From Betaproteobacteria bacterium (GTDB taxonomy: Bacteria; Pseudomonadota; Gammaproteobacteria; Burkholderiales; Gallionellaceae): a DNA stretch of 50,344 nucleotides. Location of the stretch: positions 1 to 50,344 of the forward strand of contig JAIOPT010000068.1 in NCBI GenBank assembly GCA_021413765.1, given 5' to 3'. Within the stretch, counting starts at the first letter, position 1, and the number at the start of each line of letters is the position of its first letter. This document shows positions 8,787-17,524 of this stretch, one piece after another. The notes under the pieces were generated by a model. The model had not been told where the DNA came from. It saw only the letters and a program-made list of their open reading frames with translations, and ran no database searches. A program made the translations under genes and the position numbers.

Positions 8787-10040
8787 TTATATAATCATTC
8801 CCGCCGCAACAGTGTTATTAGTCGCCTCATCAATGACGATAAAGCTGCCAGTAAAACGGTTTTTGGTGTAGCTGTCGAATACCAGCGGCTGTTGCACCTT
8901 CATTGCCACGCGAGCAATGTCGTTCATATTGAGCGTGGCGCTACTGTGGTGTTCCAGTGTATTTACATCCACACGATATTCAAGGCGCGCAAACAAACAC
9001 TTCACCACTCGCGTGGTGTGCTTGATAATGTACTTGCGATTCAGGTCAAGCGGCGACTCAGACAGCCAGCACAGCATGGCCTCAAATTCCTTGGAAACTT
9101 GCGGCATAGCGGCAGATTTCACGAACATATCGCCGCGCGAGATATCGATCTCATCCGTCAGGGTTAGCGTGACTGACTGTGGCGCGCAAGCGCGTTGCAA
9201 GTTGCCATCGTAGGTGACAATCTCCTTCACCTTGGTGGTGCGGCCAGAAGGCAGGATAGTAATTTCATCGCCCGCCGCGATAACGCCTGACTCAATACGT
9301 CCCATGTAACCGCGGAAATCGTGATATTCCTGCGTCTGTGGACGGCACACCCATTGCACTGGGTAGCGAAAATCGATAGTGTTGATATCATGGTCAATCA
9401 CCACATTTTCCAGCAGTTCCAGCAGAGGGCTGCCTTGATACCAATTTAAATTTTCGCCGCGCTCCACCACCATGTCGCCATTCAATGCCGACATTGGAAT
9501 GCAAGTCATCTCATGCAGGCCCAGCTGAGCGGCAAATGCACGATACTCTGCGCAAATCGCGTCGAACGTTTCTTTCGAATAACCTACCATATCCATTTTG
9601 TTGACGGCCAGCACAATGTGCGGCACCCCCACCAGGCTGGTGATAAAAGTATGGCGACGTGTTTGTGTCAGCACGCCCTTGCGTGCATCAATTAATATGA
9701 CAGCAAGGTTTGCTGTGCTAGCCGCAGTGACCATGTTGCGCGTGTACTGCTCATGCCCAGGTGTGTCGCCGATGATAAATTTGCGCTTGGGCGTGGCAAA
9801 GTAACGATACGCTACGTCAATGGTAATTCCCTGCTCGCGCTCCGCCTGCAAGCCATCGGTGAGTAGTGATAAATCCACTGCACCCATGCCGCCCCGCCGT
9901 TCGCTGGTTTTGGTAATGGCGGAAAGTTGATCCTCGAAAATGGACTTGGAGTCGTGTAACAAGCGGCCAATTAACGTACTCTTGCCATCGTCAACGCTGC
10001 CAGCAGTGATAAAACGAAGAAGCTGTGTGGTATTGCTCAT
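8787..10040 (-). CDS. cysN: Sulfate adenylyltransferase subunit 1 (GTPase CysN)
   Basis: The GTPase subunit that drives formation of adenosine 5'-phosphosulfate (APS) from ATP and sulfate with CysD. The 417 residues contain the EF-Tu-like G domain: GSVDDGKST at about 15, the switch I region GITIDVAYRYF, DTPGHEQYTRNM, and NKMD near 148. Two beta-barrel domains follow. There is no C-terminal APS-kinase (CysC) domain, unlike the fused CysNC of some bacteria. It starts two bases after cysD and ends the cysH-side cluster. No gene follows before the CobD-like gene. Confidence 0.97.
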   Translation of the reverse strand: MSNTTQLLRFITAGSVDDGKSTLIGRLLHDSKSIFEDQLSAITKTSERRGGMGAVDLSLLTDGLQAEREQGITIDVAYRYFATPKRKFIIGDTPGHEQYTRNMVTAASTANLAVILIDARKGVLTQTRRHTFITSLVGVPHIVLAVNKMDMVGYSKETFDAICAEYRAFAAQLGLHEMTCIPMSALNGDMVVERGENLNWYQGSPLLELLENVVIDHDINTIDFRYPVQWVCRPQTQEYHDFRGYMGRIESGVIAAGDEITILPSGRTTKVKEIVTYDGNLQRACAPQSVTLTLTDEIDISRGDMFVKSAAMPQVSKEFEAMLCWLSESPLDLNRKYIIKHTTRVVKCLFARLEYRVDVNTLEHHSSATLNMNDIARVAMKVQQPLVFDSYTKNRFTGSFIVIDEATNNTVAAGMII

Positions 10041-10042
10041 AA

Positions 10043-10948
10043 TTAAAAGTAACCTTCTTTTTTGCGCAGTTCCATTGATGCCTCTGAAGTCTGATCGTCC
10101 ATACGTGTCGCACCGCGCTCGGTAATGCGAGTAATGGCTGTTTCTTCAATGATTTCCTGCGCGTTGCGTGCATGCGACTCTACCGGACAGGTACAAGTCA
10201 TATCGCCCACAGTGCGGAAACGCACCACTAATTTTTCCACCTTTTCACCAGACCTCGGCTGCACCAGATGCGACACGGGCAAAACACCATTGTCGCGGCG
10301 GATCACCTCGCGTTCATGCGCGTAGTAGATGTCGGGGATATATAGCTTCTCACGTGCGATGTATTCCCAAATATCCATCTCTGTCCAATTACTGATCGGA
10401 AACACGCGAATATTTTCACCGGCATGCACCCGTGTGTTGTATGTATCCCACAACTCGGGGCGCTGATTTTTCGGATCCCACTGACCGAACTCGTCGCGGA
10501 AAGAAAAGATGCGCTCCTTGGCTCGTGCTTTCTCCTCGTCGCGGCGCGCGCCGCCAATACAAGCATCGAAACCAAACTCGGCAATAGTTTCCAGCAAGGT
10601 CACAGACTGAAAGGCATTGCGTCCCTGATCTGCATTTTTCAGCACAATCGTTCCCTTCTTGATCGAGTCATCCAGCGAACGAACGATTAGCCGCTCGCCT
10701 AAATCAGATGCCAATTTATCGCGACAAGCGATCACTTCCGGAAAGTTATGCTCAGTATCAATGTGTACCAGTGGAAACGGAAAGCGCGCTGGGCGGAAAG
10801 CCTTTTCTGCCAAGCGCAGCATGACGATTGAATCCTTGCCACCGGAGAATAGCAACGCAGGATTTTTGCATTCCGCCGCTACCTCTCGCATGATGTGGAT
10901 AGATTCACTTTCCAGCACATCCAGATGGGTAAAAGGTTGATTACTCAT
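10043..10948 (-). CDS. cysD: Sulfate adenylyltransferase subunit 2 (CysD)
   Basis: The catalytic ATP-sulfurylase subunit, partner of CysN. It belongs to the PP-loop superfamily; the loop is LLFSGGKDSIVML near 35. ACIGGARRDEEKARAKERIFSFRD and HTTHGCM-like FPISNWTEMDIWEYI are conserved family blocks. The ORF track starts at 11032, but the first 28 residues there do not fit the family. The ATG at 10948 gives MSNQPFTHLDVLESESI, the standard N-terminus, for 301 residues. Translation is probably coupled to cysN two bases downstream. Confidence 0.96.
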   Translation of the reverse strand: MSNQPFTHLDVLESESIHIMREVAAECKNPALLFSGGKDSIVMLRLAEKAFRPARFPFPLVHIDTEHNFPEVIACRDKLASDLGERLIVRSLDDSIKKGTIVLKNADQGRNAFQSVTLLETIAEFGFDACIGGARRDEEKARAKERIFSFRDEFGQWDPKNQRPELWDTYNTRVHAGENIRVFPISNWTEMDIWEYIAREKLYIPDIYYAHEREVIRRDNGVLPVSHLVQPRSGEKVEKLVVRFRTVGDMTCTCPVESHARNAQEIIEETAITRITERGATRMDDQTSEASMELRKKEGYF

Positions 10949-11066
10949 TTTTTTCTCAACTTCTAAAAATACAAATTCAAAATAACTGAATCCATGGTTC
11001 AACAAATAAAATGCCGCGGGTAAATGAGGCACGCCTTGTCAGACATCTACCGAAACCTATAGCAGA

Positions 11067-11771
11067 CTATACCTGCTTGATCGGAGTAATTTTGTTCACG
11101 TGCAAACCGCACTCCTTATTTTGCGTATCCTCCCACCACCAGCGGCCGGAGCGGATATCTTCGCCCGGTGTGATAGCACGCGTACAAGGTGCGCAACCAA
11201 TGCTGGGATAAAAACGGTCATGCAGTTTATTGTAGGGCACCTCATACTGTTTAAGGTATTCCCACACTTCAGCATTACTCCAGTCGAGCAGCGGATTGAA
11301 TTTCTGCAATCCATTATCGACATCGAACACCGATACCTGCAAAACACCCCGCGTGGGCGCCTGCTCGCGACGCATGCCAGTAATCCAGGCGCGTTTGCCG
11401 GATAAGGCGCGACGCAACGGCTCCACCTTGCGGATATGGCAGCAGCTCTTGCGTAGCTCGACGCTGTCGTAAAAGCCATTCACCCCATTTTGGGCGACGT
11501 ACTCTTCGATTCGACTAGCCTCCGGGAAAAAAATTTGCAGCGGCACATTGTAACGTGCTCGAACCTCCTGCATCAGGTCGTAAGTTTCTGGCGGCAGACG
11601 CCCGGTGTCCAAGCTAAACATTTCGATGTCGGGCTGATATTTGTTGATCAAATCGGTCAACACCATATCTTCCGCCCCCAAGCTATTAGCAAAAACAACG
11701 GGCGCGTAGTCACGCACAGCATTGGCCAACACAGAGCGTGTTTGATCAATTTTTTGATGCAACTCACTCAT
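11067..11771 (-). CDS. cysH: Assimilatory adenylylsulfate (APS) reductase, iron-sulfur type
   Basis: Reduces activated sulfate to sulfite. The 234 residues include the PP-loop-like FANSLGAEDMVL at about 28, LDTGRLPPETY, and the C-terminal catalytic ECGLH. The Cys pattern SCCHIRK (about 133) with IGCAPC (about 215) is the [4Fe-4S] signature of enzymes that use APS. PAPS-type reductases lack it. This fits the absence of cysC in the cluster. The start overlaps the end of the DUF934 gene by eight bases, so they are cotranscribed. Confidence 0.95.
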   Translation of the reverse strand: MSELHQKIDQTRSVLANAVRDYAPVVFANSLGAEDMVLTDLINKYQPDIEMFSLDTGRLPPETYDLMQEVRARYNVPLQIFFPEASRIEEYVAQNGVNGFYDSVELRKSCCHIRKVEPLRRALSGKRAWITGMRREQAPTRGVLQVSVFDVDNGLQKFNPLLDWSNAEVWEYLKQYEVPYNKLHDRFYPSIGCAPCTRAITPGEDIRSGRWWWEDTQNKECGLHVNKITPIKQV

Positions 11772-12297
11772 GGACTGAACCTACAGTTGTAATTCCATCG
11801 CGTTGTACACGACGAAACAGTGGTAATTTTTGATCCACCGAAATTTGATAGGTTTCTGAAAAGTCCGTCAAACCCTTTAGCGCATCATGGATGTTCTTGT
11901 CCGGACGCGGCGCAAAAGCATCAAAGCCGACACGCTGCATGTAGAACAGCTGGTCACGCAACACATCACCAATAGCGCGCAATTCGCCAACATAGCCAAG
12001 GCGGGAGCGCAAATTATAAGCAATCGAATAACCACGGCCATCCGCGAATTTAGGAAAATCAACAGCGATGACGTTAAATTTCTCCACCTCGCCTTTCAAT
12101 TCTTCCGGCCGTTCATTACTGGCAAGCCAGACACCCAACTCAGCGCGACTTTGCAGATTGGCCCGTTGCGCCTGCCACACTTTAAGCGGCACAATGATTT
12201 TTCCGGCAGGAACGGTGACTGATTCTGGTGTCTCATTTTCACTCAGGCGGAAGACGGTCCAATCATCGCTGACAACGGCTTTGTTTTTAATAATCAT
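11764..12297 (-). CDS. DUF934 family protein (sulfite reductase-associated)
   Basis: A 177-residue protein of the DUF934 family, which is nearly always found between sulfite reductase and cysH in Beta- and other Proteobacteria. Recognised blocks are GVWLASNERPEEL, VIAVDFPKFADGRGYS and LRAIGDVLRDQLFYMQRVGFDAF. It has no signal peptide or Cys cluster. Its biochemical role is not settled; the fixed position suggests an accessory part for siroheme sulfite reductase. It lies five bases after cysI and overlaps cysH. Confidence 0.9.
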   Translation of the reverse strand: MIIKNKAVVSDDWTVFRLSENETPESVTVPAGKIIVPLKVWQAQRANLQSRAELGVWLASNERPEELKGEVEKFNVIAVDFPKFADGRGYSIAYNLRSRLGYVGELRAIGDVLRDQLFYMQRVGFDAFAPRPDKNIHDALKGLTDFSETYQISVDQKLPLFRRVQRDGITTVGSVHE

Positions 12298-12302
12298 GAT
12301 CG

Positions 12303-14048
12303 TTAAAACCTCGATTTACGTTGAACTGTATAATTATCAGGTTTATCTATAAACCCATAAGCGTTTTTATCAACAGCATCTTCTGCATTAATTGGTGTTG
12401 CATACACATGCTCTTTGAAGGGTGTCATGCCTATCCTGCGAACCGTGTCGATGAAAAGTTCTTCTTCAAGGCGCTCACGCATATAAACTTGCAGCAGCCT
12501 ATCAATCACCTCAGGCATTTGTTGAAAGTTAAAAGAGGGGCCAATTATTTTACCGATTGCGGCATCGTTACCCTGTGCACCACCGACAGACACTTGATAC
12601 CATTCACCACCATCCTTTTTGTCGACGCCGATAACGCCAATATGTCCAACATGATTATGCCCGCAAGCATTGACGCAACCTGACATATTAAGTTCGATTT
12701 CACCAATATCATGTAAAAAATCGAGGTTATCAAAGCGCTCTGCAATCATTTTTGCAAGTGGGATTGATCTGGCAAATGCCAGGGTGCAGAAATCTGCACC
12801 AGGGCAGCAAATGATATCAGTCAACAAACCAATGTTCGGCGATGCCATGCCATGTTCTGCGGATTCTTTCCAGAGGCTGACAAGGTCGGATTGTTTAACG
12901 TCAGCCAGCACCAAATTCTGCTTATGAGTAACGCGCAGTTCGCCGAAGCTGAAACGGTCGGCCAGATCTGCAACAACATCCATTTGCTCTGCACTCGCAT
13001 CTCCCGGCGCTACGCCCGTCTTCTTAAGTGACAGTACCACAGCCGCATAGCCCGGAATTTTGTGCGGCTTCACGTTGCGCTGCACCCAATTTGCAAAAGC
13101 CTTGTTCTCGGTCTTGTATAACGCCACACCGGGATCATTTGCCGGTAATGTTTCATAAGCGGGCGCTGTAAAGTAGGCCGCGACACGGTTTAATTCTTCA
13201 ACGGTCAAAGTACCCGGGCCGTTTTTAATATCAGCCCAATCCGCTTCAACCTGGCGCCTAAACTCTTCAATCCCGACGGCCTTAACCAATATCTTGATGC
13301 GTGACTTGTACATATTGTCGCGGCGGCCAAATTGGTTGTAGACACGCATGATGGACTCAATGTACGTCAACACATGCTGCCACGGCAAAAAGTCGCATAT
13401 CTCGCTACCGATAATAGGGGTGCGTGCCGTACCGCCACCAACCAACACACGAAAACCGATTTCCCCTTGCTCATTTTTGAGCACGGACAGCCCGATGTCA
13501 TGCACCGCGATAGCGGCGCGGTCTTCGGTTGCACCATTTATTGCGATCTTGAATTTGCGCGGTAAGTAGGCGAACTCTGGATGGAAAGTGCTCCACTGGC
13601 GTAGAATTTCGGCGTATGGACGCGGGTCAATAATTTCATCTGCCGCAACGCCCGCATATTCATCGGATGTAATGTTGCGTATGCAGTTGCCAGAGGTCTG
13701 AATTCCATGCATTTCAACTGTGGCGAGATCAGCCAAAATATCTGGCGTATCTTCCAGCTTAAGCCAATTGAACTGCAGATTTTGACGGGTTGTAAAGTGT
13801 CCATAGCCACGGTCATATTTGCGCGCGATGTGCGCAAGCATGCGCATTTGCGCAGAAGACACCAAGCCATAGGGCATAGCGATACGCAGCATATAAGCAT
13901 GAATTTGCATATAAAGACCGTTCTGCAATCGCAGCGGACGAAACTCATCTTCCGTCAGTTCATCTGACAAACGGCGGCGCACTTGGTCGCGATACTGAGC
14001 GACGCGCTCATCAACAATTTGATGGTCATAAACATCGTATTTATACAT
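12303..14048 (-). CDS. cysI: Siroheme nitrite/sulfite reductase (CysI-like hemoprotein)
   Basis: Reduces sulfite to sulfide with six electrons. The 581-residue protein has two ferredoxin-like half-domains and the siroheme/[4Fe-4S] ligands CCPGADFC (about 435) and MSGCVNAC (about 480) in the order C-x5-C then C-x3-C. GHYTTRQNLQ-like YGHFTTRQNLQFNW is the N-terminal substrate region. No cysJ flavoprotein is present, so electrons may come from ferredoxin. Genomic setting (cysH, cysD, cysN downstream) argues for sulfite rather than nitrite. A TATAAT lies on the minus strand at 14076-14081, just upstream. Confidence 0.93.
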   Translation of the reverse strand: MYKYDVYDHQIVDERVAQYRDQVRRRLSDELTEDEFRPLRLQNGLYMQIHAYMLRIAMPYGLVSSAQMRMLAHIARKYDRGYGHFTTRQNLQFNWLKLEDTPDILADLATVEMHGIQTSGNCIRNITSDEYAGVAADEIIDPRPYAEILRQWSTFHPEFAYLPRKFKIAINGATEDRAAIAVHDIGLSVLKNEQGEIGFRVLVGGGTARTPIIGSEICDFLPWQHVLTYIESIMRVYNQFGRRDNMYKSRIKILVKAVGIEEFRRQVEADWADIKNGPGTLTVEELNRVAAYFTAPAYETLPANDPGVALYKTENKAFANWVQRNVKPHKIPGYAAVVLSLKKTGVAPGDASAEQMDVVADLADRFSFGELRVTHKQNLVLADVKQSDLVSLWKESAEHGMASPNIGLLTDIICCPGADFCTLAFARSIPLAKMIAERFDNLDFLHDIGEIELNMSGCVNACGHNHVGHIGVIGVDKKDGGEWYQVSVGGAQGNDAAIGKIIGPSFNFQQMPEVIDRLLQVYMRERLEEELFIDTVRRIGMTPFKEHVYATPINAEDAVDKNAYGFIDKPDNYTVQRKSRF

Positions 14049-14075
14049 TTTTCAATTTCCTTACATTAACGGCGC

Positions 14076-14081
14076 ATTATA
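14076..14081 (-). promoter_or_regulatory. Candidate -10 box of the cysI operon
   Basis: Minus strand reads TATAAT 27 bases before the cysI start. No good -35 box is seen at the right distance, as expected for an activator-dependent promoter. The near-palindrome GTTAAGCTAAC lies just upstream. Confidence 0.35.
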
Positions 14082-14152
14082 AAGCCAAGTTAAGCTAACC
14101 TTGCCTCCGCGGCCAATTTTAAAAACGCACTTCATCTATCGAGTAACAATTT

Positions 14153-14935
14153 TCAGTACAACATCAGCTTGATACCGATAGTAGTCAACATGGTTGCCAG
14201 AATCGGGCGCAGCACATGGTCTGGGATCTTTATACCAAGATGGCTGCCCAGATAAATTCCTGGCAGCGAACCTAGCAACAAACTGCCCAGCAGCCCGTAA
14301 TTTACGGTACCCAGCGCGGCATGACCCAACCCGGCAATCAGGGTGAGCGGTACCGCGTGTGCAATATCAGTGCCAACGATCTTGGCCATAGGCGCGCGTG
14401 GATAAAGGAACAGCAACACCACCACGCCCAACGCACCCGCACCAACCGATGAAATTGTTACCAGCACACCCAGAACCGCACCGGTAAAAATAGTCGCTCC
14501 GGTTAAATGATGCGCATGCAGTTCAAACATCACGCCATCCGGACGTCTCCCAAGCTTTATCAAATATGGCTTGAACAGCAGTGCCGCAGCAGTCAGCAAC
14601 AATGCAACGCTCAATACGCTAGTAATAAGCGACTTAAGATGCTTCTCGTCCAGCGCCAAATAATGGAGCAGCGCCATGCTGAGCAAAGCGGCGGGCAAAC
14701 TACCCATCGCCAGCAGCTTAACCACCTTCCAATCTACCGTGCCGCGTCGCCCATGCACCCAGCTGCCGCCCATCTTTGTCAGCGACGCATACAGTAAGTC
14801 AGTGCCGACTGCCGTGGCCGGGGCAATGCCGAACATCAGCACCAGTACCGGTGTCATTAAGGAGCCGCCGCCAACGCCGGTCACACCGACCACAAAGCCG
14901 ACTATAAAACCAGAAAATGTATAAAGCCAGTCCAT
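14153..14935 (-). CDS. TSUP-family membrane transporter (TauE/SafE-type, probable sulfite/sulfur exporter)
   Basis: A 260-residue integral membrane protein of the TauE/SafE family. The two family repeats are clear: GVTGVGGGSLMTPVLVLMFG at about 18 and VTISSVGAGALGVVVLLFLYPRAP at about 160, each followed by GTD. About seven or eight hydrophobic segments fill the sequence. The family moves sulfite, sulfoacetate, taurine or similar compounds. Position between the sulfite reductase and a divergent CysB-family regulator suggests export of excess sulfite or sulfate-related traffic; the direction and substrate are inference. Confidence 0.88.
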   Translation of the reverse strand: MDWLYTFSGFIVGFVVGVTGVGGGSLMTPVLVLMFGIAPATAVGTDLLYASLTKMGGSWVHGRRGTVDWKVVKLLAMGSLPAALLSMALLHYLALDEKHLKSLITSVLSVALLLTAAALLFKPYLIKLGRRPDGVMFELHAHHLTGATIFTGAVLGVLVTISSVGAGALGVVVLLFLYPRAPMAKIVGTDIAHAVPLTLIAGLGHAALGTVNYGLLGSLLLGSLPGIYLGSHLGIKIPDHVLRPILATMLTTIGIKLMLY

Positions 14936-14988
14936 CTAAACTCCCTAAAACGGCGCGCATGGTAGCGCACCTCCATATTGTTATCAAA

Positions 14989-15001
14989 TAACATTATGTT
15001 A
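14989..15001. promoter_or_regulatory. LysR-type dyad TAACATTATGTTA in the divergent TSUP/cysB promoter region
   Basis: A perfect 13-base palindrome around a central T. It meets the T-N11-A rule for LysR-type regulators and lies between the divergent TSUP and cysB genes, seven bases before a TATAAT at 15008. Likely the binding site for the CysB-family protein. Confidence 0.6.
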
Positions 15002-15007
15002 GTATCT

Positions 15008-15013
15008 TATAAT
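15008..15013 (+). promoter_or_regulatory. Candidate -10 box of cysB
   Basis: TATAAT 23 bases before the cysB ATG. The -35 region is poor and is overlapped by the LysR-type dyad, which would fit autoregulation. Confidence 0.45.
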
Positions 15014-15036
15014 CTAGGGTTATATGAAAAATCACT

Positions 15037-15957
15037 ATGAACTTACAACAATTGCGTTACCTGCATGAGATTGTTAAGCATGAACTAAACATTTCCGATG
15101 CAGCGAAAGCTCTATATACCTCACAACCCGGGCTGAGCAAGCAGATGAAATCTTTGGAAGAAGAGCTGGGAATCGAAATATTTGTGCGCAATGGCAAACG
15201 CCTTACCGCAATCACCGAGCCAGGCAAGGCCGTGCTCGAAATTGCCCAGCGCATGCTTCATGATGTAGGCAATTTAAAACAAGTGGGTCAGGAATTCCGC
15301 AGCCAGGATAGTGGCTCGCTTACCATCGCCACCACCCATACCCAGGCACGCTATGCCTTGCCGCCAGTGGTCAAACAATTCATTGAGCGTTATCCAAAAG
15401 TCAAACTCAGCCTGCATCAAGGCAGCCCCACCCAAATTGCGCAGCAGGTGCTTAATGGAGAAGCAGACATCGCTATCGCCACTGAAAGTCTTATTATGTA
15501 CGAAGAGCTGACAACCTTGCCGTGCTATGAATGGCACCACTGCATCGTGGTGCCGATAGGCCACCCACTATTGGCTGAAAAAAAACTGACGCTGAAAAAA
15601 ATTGCTCAATATCCCATCATCACTTACGACTTTGCATTTAGCGGACGCGGCAAGATTAACGCCGCCTTCAGTGCACACAACATCACTCCTAACATTGTAC
15701 TCACTGCTATTGATGCGGACGTAATTAAAACCTATGTAGAATTAGGCTTGGGTATCGGCATAGTCGCCCAAATGGCATTCATTCCAGAACGCGATAAACT
15801 CTTACGCATGATAGATACTGGCAATCTATTTCAATCCAGCACAACGCGCATTGCCATCCGCTGCAACGAATTTCTGCGCGGCTATACGTATCACTTCATT
15901 GAGCTATTTGCCCCTCACCTAACTCGCGAGGTTGTGACTAAAGTCCTGCGCATTTGA
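15037..15957 (+). CDS. cysB: CysB-family LysR-type transcriptional regulator
   Basis: A LysR-type regulator of sulfur assimilation; in enterics CysB responds to N-acetylserine. The 306 residues start with MNLQQLRYLHEIVKHELNIS, the distinctive CysB/Cbl N-terminus, and a helix-turn-helix with AKALYTSQPGLSKQMKSLEEELG at about 22-45. The effector domain has TTHTQARYALPPVV at about 98, the conserved ligand-pocket block. Divergent orientation to the transporter and the cys operon supports the assignment. Whether it also controls the distant cysN end of the cluster cannot be told. Confidence 0.93.
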   Translation: MNLQQLRYLHEIVKHELNISDAAKALYTSQPGLSKQMKSLEEELGIEIFVRNGKRLTAITEPGKAVLEIAQRMLHDVGNLKQVGQEFRSQDSGSLTIATTHTQARYALPPVVKQFIERYPKVKLSLHQGSPTQIAQQVLNGEADIAIATESLIMYEELTTLPCYEWHHCIVVPIGHPLLAEKKLTLKKIAQYPIITYDFAFSGRGKINAAFSAHNITPNIVLTAIDADVIKTYVELGLGIGIVAQMAFIPERDKLLRMIDTGNLFQSSTTRIAIRCNEFLRGYTYHFIELFAPHLTREVVTKVLRI

Positions 15958-15965
15958 AGACACCA

Positions 15966-16193
15966 TCATGAATTTAAAATTTTGAGCGAGAGAAAGCTCA
16001 AGAGAAATTTTATCGCGTTGCATATTCGGTAGAGCCGATAGAGAGACATGCTGCCGAGAGGTGCATTGACTGACTTACAGCACGCGGCGCAGTTTTCGTC
16101 GTTGTCGCTGCCGCCCTTGGCACTGGTGAACAAATGCTCAACGTGTGTCCCAGCTATAGGCAGAAAATCAATCGAGTCTGACCATTGATTCAA
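15966..16193 (-). pseudogene. HNH endonuclease remnant
   Basis: The minus frame reads HVEHLFTSAKGGSDNDEN and then CAACCKSVNAPLGS. This resembles the HNH core (xEHxxPxSKGGSDDxxNLxxxCxxCN), but the usual second Cys is Val and the upstream CxxC is absent. The first dozen residues are encoded by the REP-like element at 16166-16190, so the frame seems truncated by it. The C-terminal part dissolves into a hydrophobic tail without similarity I recognise. Read as a decayed nuclease gene. Confidence 0.4.
16166..16190. repeat. REP-like palindrome, copy A
   Basis: AATCAAT-cgagtctgacc-ATTGATT. The arms are inverted repeats around a CGAGTnTGACC core that is also found in the element at 42442-42508, with the same layout. 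It abuts the HNH remnant. Confidence 0.45.
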
Positions 16194-16226
16194 TCTAACC
16201 TTAGTCGTTAGGCCTCACTTCGGCAG

Positions 16227-17186
16227 CTACACGCGCCAGATGACAGGAGCAAGAGCCTCCCAGGGCTCGGCAACTATTTCGATAGTAGGCGCTTCGTTGA
16301 TCCGAGCAATGCGGTATGCGCCGCGCTTTGGCTCTGAGCCAGATGCCAAAACCTCCCAAAATAGGTAGGAGGCCGCTTCGGAGGTGGGAGCGGTAACGGA
16401 GACTCTTCCGATGTTGAATCTAGCGCCTTGCATGAGTGGTAGCCGGGCCGATCCACGCCACTCCATCTTGTAGGAGCGGACCGCAAGAGACTCGCCCTGG
16501 AATCGAATCACTGACTCTGCTGCCAAGTCCGGCCCACCAACGGATGGAGAACTCGATGCAGTGATGTGAAAGGTGATCAGCGCGAACATTGCTGCGGTGG
16601 GATTAAGGTTCTCCACATAAAGGTCGAAAGTGACGCCAGTAGCGGTGCCATCTGAGGCGATATCGTTGAGGAGGGTTCCACACATGTGAACATCGGGCTC
16701 CACAAGTCGCCGCGATACGTCTCGAACCTCATACTCCTCCATAGGAACGGATTCAAAGTTGAAGCGCTTGTAGAACCGGTGGTCCGAGGCCATGTGAGGC
16801 GCGCGGGGGCTTGCGGGTACAGCGACTACATAAGCTAGCCTCCCTGGCCGATGCCGAGTGAGTGGAACAGGGTGAATCTTTAATCCGTCGATTCGCCTTG
16901 AGATACGTGAGTTGAGAACATGCTCGATCCACTCTTTGGAGATTTCGTTCGGGTCGAACCCATCGTCGAGATGCGTAGGCACATGGCCGTTCTCGACTAC
17001 GCCATAGATAAGCAGACCTCCTGCTGAGTTGGAGAATGCTGAGACGTCCTTGCTCAGTTCGGCTTTCTTTCCATCTGTTCTCTGTAGTGCGTAGCTGGCC
17101 TTGTAATCAAGCGTCAACGACTCGCTGACCTGATCTTCTATCAGATTCTGCAGGTCGCGTTCGGTCCATTCGCTTGGGGGAAACAT
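16227..17186 (-). CDS. AlbA_2 (Schlafen-like) domain ATP-binding protein
   Basis: A 319-residue protein. Residues 10-150 form an AlbA_2/Schlafen-type domain: LIEDQVSESLTLDYKASY, KAELSKDVSAFSNSAGGLLIYGV and GRLAYVVAVPASPRAPHMASDHRFYKR. This N-terminus occurs in putative ATP-dependent regulators and in several defence-related proteins. The C-terminal half (about 165-319) is a beta-rich region that I do not recognise. Its base composition is higher in G+C than the flanking genes, and it sits with a nuclease remnant and a REP-like element between core genes, which suggests transfer. Function unknown; defence is only a guess. Confidence 0.8.
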   Translation of the reverse strand: MFPPSEWTERDLQNLIEDQVSESLTLDYKASYALQRTDGKKAELSKDVSAFSNSAGGLLIYGVVENGHVPTHLDDGFDPNEISKEWIEHVLNSRISRRIDGLKIHPVPLTRHRPGRLAYVVAVPASPRAPHMASDHRFYKRFNFESVPMEEYEVRDVSRRLVEPDVHMCGTLLNDIASDGTATGVTFDLYVENLNPTAAMFALITFHITASSSPSVGGPDLAAESVIRFQGESLAVRSYKMEWRGSARLPLMQGARFNIGRVSVTAPTSEAASYLFWEVLASGSEPKRGAYRIARINEAPTIEIVAEPWEALAPVIWRV

Positions 17187-17260
17187 GGTCGTGATGGTGT
17201 AATTAAATGGGCCAGGTACGGATTATTCTCGTCACTTCAGTGGTGATGGAGTCGAAAAAA

Positions 17261-17524
17261 TTACAATAACACTATTCGGCTGAATTCACGAATGCCGTGA
17301 GTGTCTCTGTAGCACATACTTTGTTGCATACCCGAAATCCGAAACCGCTGTATTTCCGTGTGATCCACTATTGAAATCACGCTGTATCTACAGTTCGTCG
17401 CTCCCGCCCGTTTGGCGTGCAAGGCTAAATCTTTAGGGGTGGTGGAAACACCGTGAGCATCGGCTGTCATTCGTTGCGTCGCTTCGTTTTTTGCCAATTT
17501 TGGTGAGTTGCTTGAGCAAGCCAT
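17261..17524 (-). CDS. Hypothetical small protein
   Basis: An 87-residue frame starting MACSSNSPKLAKNEATQR. The ORF track begins at 17569, but an AAAAGGAG ribosome site lies six bases before the ATG at 17524, which makes this start likely. No signal peptide, membrane segment or known domain is seen. It has four Cys and a basic, polar make-up. It sits head to head with thrS in the accessory island. It may be a real small gene or the 5' part of a decayed one. Confidence 0.4.
   Translation of the reverse strand: MACSSNSPKLAKNEATQRMTADAHGVSTTPKDLALHAKRAGATNCRYSVISIVDHTEIQRFRISGMQQSMCYRDTHGIREFSRIVLL

Noticed and set aside
16200-16213. GTTAGGC and CTAAC near the AlbA_2 gene as an integron attC site
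   Set aside because: The core boxes are only about 7 bases apart, or need a weak partner 70 bases off without the paired inner boxes. No integrase or cassette array is present.
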